From Desulfobacteraceae bacterium (GTDB taxonomy: Bacteria; Desulfobacterota; Desulfobacteria; Desulfobacterales; BuS5): a stretch of 7,301 nt of DNA. A model generated the notes under the pieces. The model was given only the letters and a program-made list of their open reading frames with translations, was not told where the DNA came from and searched no databases. The DNA is taken from positions 1 to 7,301 of the forward strand of contig JAUVKE010000120.1 of assembly GCA_030592105.1 (NCBI GenBank), written 5' to 3'. Positions 6,356-7,301 of the stretch are shown here, piece by piece (position 1 is the stretch's first letter; every line of letters begins with the position of its first letter). Both the position numbers and the translations under genes were made by a program.

Positions 6356-6559
6356 GACATTTTTTAGCAGTTGTATTAAAGTGCTTGAGTTTTCGGAAAA
6401 AATAATAACATATTTAGCGGATATGGTATAAACCTTGCTATTTTATTAAAATACAACTTGTTAGCCAAGCAATCAATATGCCAAAAAATACAACATTTTT
6501 TCGAAAATTCAAGTAATTATAAAATTATACTTTTTCCTGGAAACAATTTAAAGTTACGG

Positions 6560-6599
6560 CTGTCTGATTCATGACATGTGATGACAGTTTTTATTTTTT
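6560..6599 (+). terminator. Terminator-like hairpin with T5-A-T6 tract upstream of guaA
   Basis: CTGTC (6560-6564) and GACAG (6583-6587) close a stem that can continue internally through AT and CATG/CATG pairs with bulges. It is followed directly by TTTTTATTTTTT (6588-6599). The end of the T-tract is also the left target duplication of the MITE. Before that insertion this hairpin would have stood only about 13 bases from the guaA ATG, immediately before its ribosome binding site. Confidence 0.5.
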
Positions 6600-6859
6600 A
6601 GTAATTATTCAGCTGATACGTATACTTTCATCTATAATCTGATTAAATCATGAAAAACTCACATATAAAAGGTCGTAAAAAAAGAACCTGCCAAAAATAT
6701 GAATTTACGCAAAAGCATACCAGAAAACGATATAACCAGGTTCAATCCTGATGGGTCCTTTCTTAACGCTCTCTAATACGTTCAAACAATTTCAAAAATT
6801 TAATCAGATCATACCCGAAGCATGCTAAAATCAGCATAGCTGAATAATTACATTTTTTA
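6593..6859. mobile_element. 251-bp MITE with 8-bp target duplication, IS66-like ends
   Basis: The element proper is 6601-6851. It starts GTAATTATTCAGCT (6601-6614) and ends with the exact reverse complement AGCTGAATAATTAC (6838-6851). The 8-bp direct repeat ATTTTTTA flanks it exactly at 6593-6600 and 6852-6859. A subterminal inverted repeat matches at 14 of 15 positions (6634-6648 and 6798-6812), and an internal GAACCTG/CAGGTTC pair lies at 6684-6690 and 6737-6743. No protein is encoded. Ends starting GTAA and 8-bp duplications are characteristic of the IS66 family, so I infer a non-autonomous IS66 derivative. The intact duplication argues for a fairly recent insertion. Confidence 0.88.
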
Positions 6860-6865
6860 AAGGTG
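6859..6865 (+). promoter_or_regulatory. guaA ribosome binding site abutting the MITE
   Basis: AAAGGTG lies 7 bases before the ATG at 6873. Its first base is the last base of the right-hand target duplication, so the insertion left only 13 bases of native leader beyond the duplication. Confidence 0.65.
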
Positions 6866-6872
6866 CAACTCA

Positions 6873-7301
6873 ATGATTCTTATAATTGATTTTGGCTCTC
6901 AATATAATCAGCTCATAGCCCGCAGGGTAAGGGAATGCAAAGTATACTGCCAGATTGACCCCTGTGATGTTGACTCTGATTATATCAAATCGTTAAACCC
7001 TGAAGGGATTATATTGTCAGGAGGGCCTGCCAGTATATATGAAAAAAACAGTCCGAAAATTGATAAAGGAATTTTTGAGTTAAACATACCGATACTCGGC
7101 ATCTGTTATGGACTCCATTTTATGGTTGATGCCCTGGGTGGAAGCGTCAAAAAAACAGGGAAACGGGAGTACGGGTTTGCAGAGCTTGAAATAAATGATA
7201 AAGAGAATATTTTCGACAAAATAGAAGATAAGACCACCTGCTGGATGAGCCATGGAGATTCCATAGAAAAACTTCCCGCAGGTTTTATGATAACAGCTTC
7301 A
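6873..7301 (+). CDS. guaA: GMP synthase (glutamine-hydrolysing), N-terminal part, truncated by window end
   Basis: The visible 143 residues are the class I glutamine amidotransferase domain of GMP synthase, which supplies ammonia for XMP to GMP conversion in purine synthesis. Landmarks are IIDFGSQYNQLIARRVRE (4-21), ILSGGPASIY (47-56), the nucleophile elbow GICYG with C78, and MSHGD (125-129). The His/Glu of the catalytic triad, the ATP-pyrophosphatase and the dimerisation domains lie beyond the window. One oddity is that the elbow continues LH (81-82), where glutamine amidotransferases nearly always have xQ (MQ in E. coli GuaA). It stands alone without guaB nearby and is probably functionally unrelated to the upstream catabolic genes. 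The frame is open to the last base, so the 3' end is incomplete. Confidence 0.93.
   Translation, partial: MILIIDFGSQYNQLIARRVRECKVYCQIDPCDVDSDYIKSLNPEGIILSGGPASIYEKNSPKIDKGIFELNIPILGICYGLHFMVDALGGSVKKTGKREYGFAELEINDKENIFDKIEDKTTCWMSHGDSIEKLPAGFMITAS

Larger units (their letters stand above)
6296..6872. other. AT-rich intergenic region with MITE in the guaA leader
   Basis: There is no gene here. The first 300 bases are very AT-rich, with several weak inverted repeats (for example CTTGAGTTTTCG at 6384-6395 against CGAAAATTCAAG at 6502-6513) and two terminator-like hairpins. The remainder is a 251-bp MITE that ends almost at the guaA ribosome binding site. I could not recognise a purine riboswitch or a confident promoter in either part. 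Confidence 0.7.

Noticed and set aside
6369..6513. Crossing inverted repeats (6369-6377 with 6450-6458; 6384-6395 with 6502-6513) as a pseudoknotted RNA
   Set aside because: The arms are short and AT-rich, so chance pairing is likely without covariance or transcript evidence.
6360..6600. Purine riboswitch upstream of guaA
   Set aside because: The conserved junction sequences of the purine aptamer are not present; only weak AT-rich inverted repeats are seen.
1..7301. CRISPR array, tRNA or rRNA genes
   Set aside because: No regularly spaced short repeats, cloverleaf-like sequence or rRNA motif was found on either strand.

Overview
The window is low-GC bacterial DNA (my estimate is near 40%) with dense catabolic genes and repeat-rich intergenic stretches. 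The gene content suggests an anaerobic acyl-CoA degrader, plausibly a Desulfobacterales-type sulfate reducer. It consists of a thiolase with a zinc-ribbon/OB-fold (DUF35) partner and paired acyl-CoA dehydrogenases. The organism assignment is inference; no rRNA or other phylogenetic marker is complete here.

Layout: 1-788 holds no convincing gene. It contains a diverged direct repeat, a GC-rich hairpin, a 19-bp hairpin with G-U wobbles, and the first copy of a ~119-bp element with terminal inverted repeats. At 789-3417 lies a tight two-gene operon: an HMG-CoA synthase-fold protein fused to a DUF35 domain, then an SCP2-type thiolase. At 3418-3930 are a hairpin after the thiolase, the second copy of the ~119-bp element, an intrinsic-terminator-like hairpin and a 74-bp miniature inverted-repeat element. 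At 3931-6295 are two acyl-CoA dehydrogenase paralogs, one with a recognisable catalytic glutamate and FAD motif and the other without them. At 6296-6872 the leader of the next gene is interrupted by a clear 251-bp MITE with 14-bp terminal inverted repeats and an 8-bp target duplication. From 6873 the N-terminal glutamine-amidotransferase domain of GMP synthase runs off the window end.

How the genes may work together: the dehydrogenase pair would oxidise an acyl-CoA to an enoyl-CoA, and the thiolase with its HMGCS/DUF35 partner would cleave the resulting 3-oxoacyl-CoA. No hydratase or 3-hydroxyacyl-CoA dehydrogenase is in the window, so the substrate is unknown. The most unusual point is that the HMGCS-fold protein appears to have lost all three catalytic residues (Glu, Cys, His). 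That suggests a structural or CoA-binding scaffold for the thiolase rather than an HMG-CoA synthase. The second highlight is the IS66-like MITE inserted directly against the guaA ribosome binding site.
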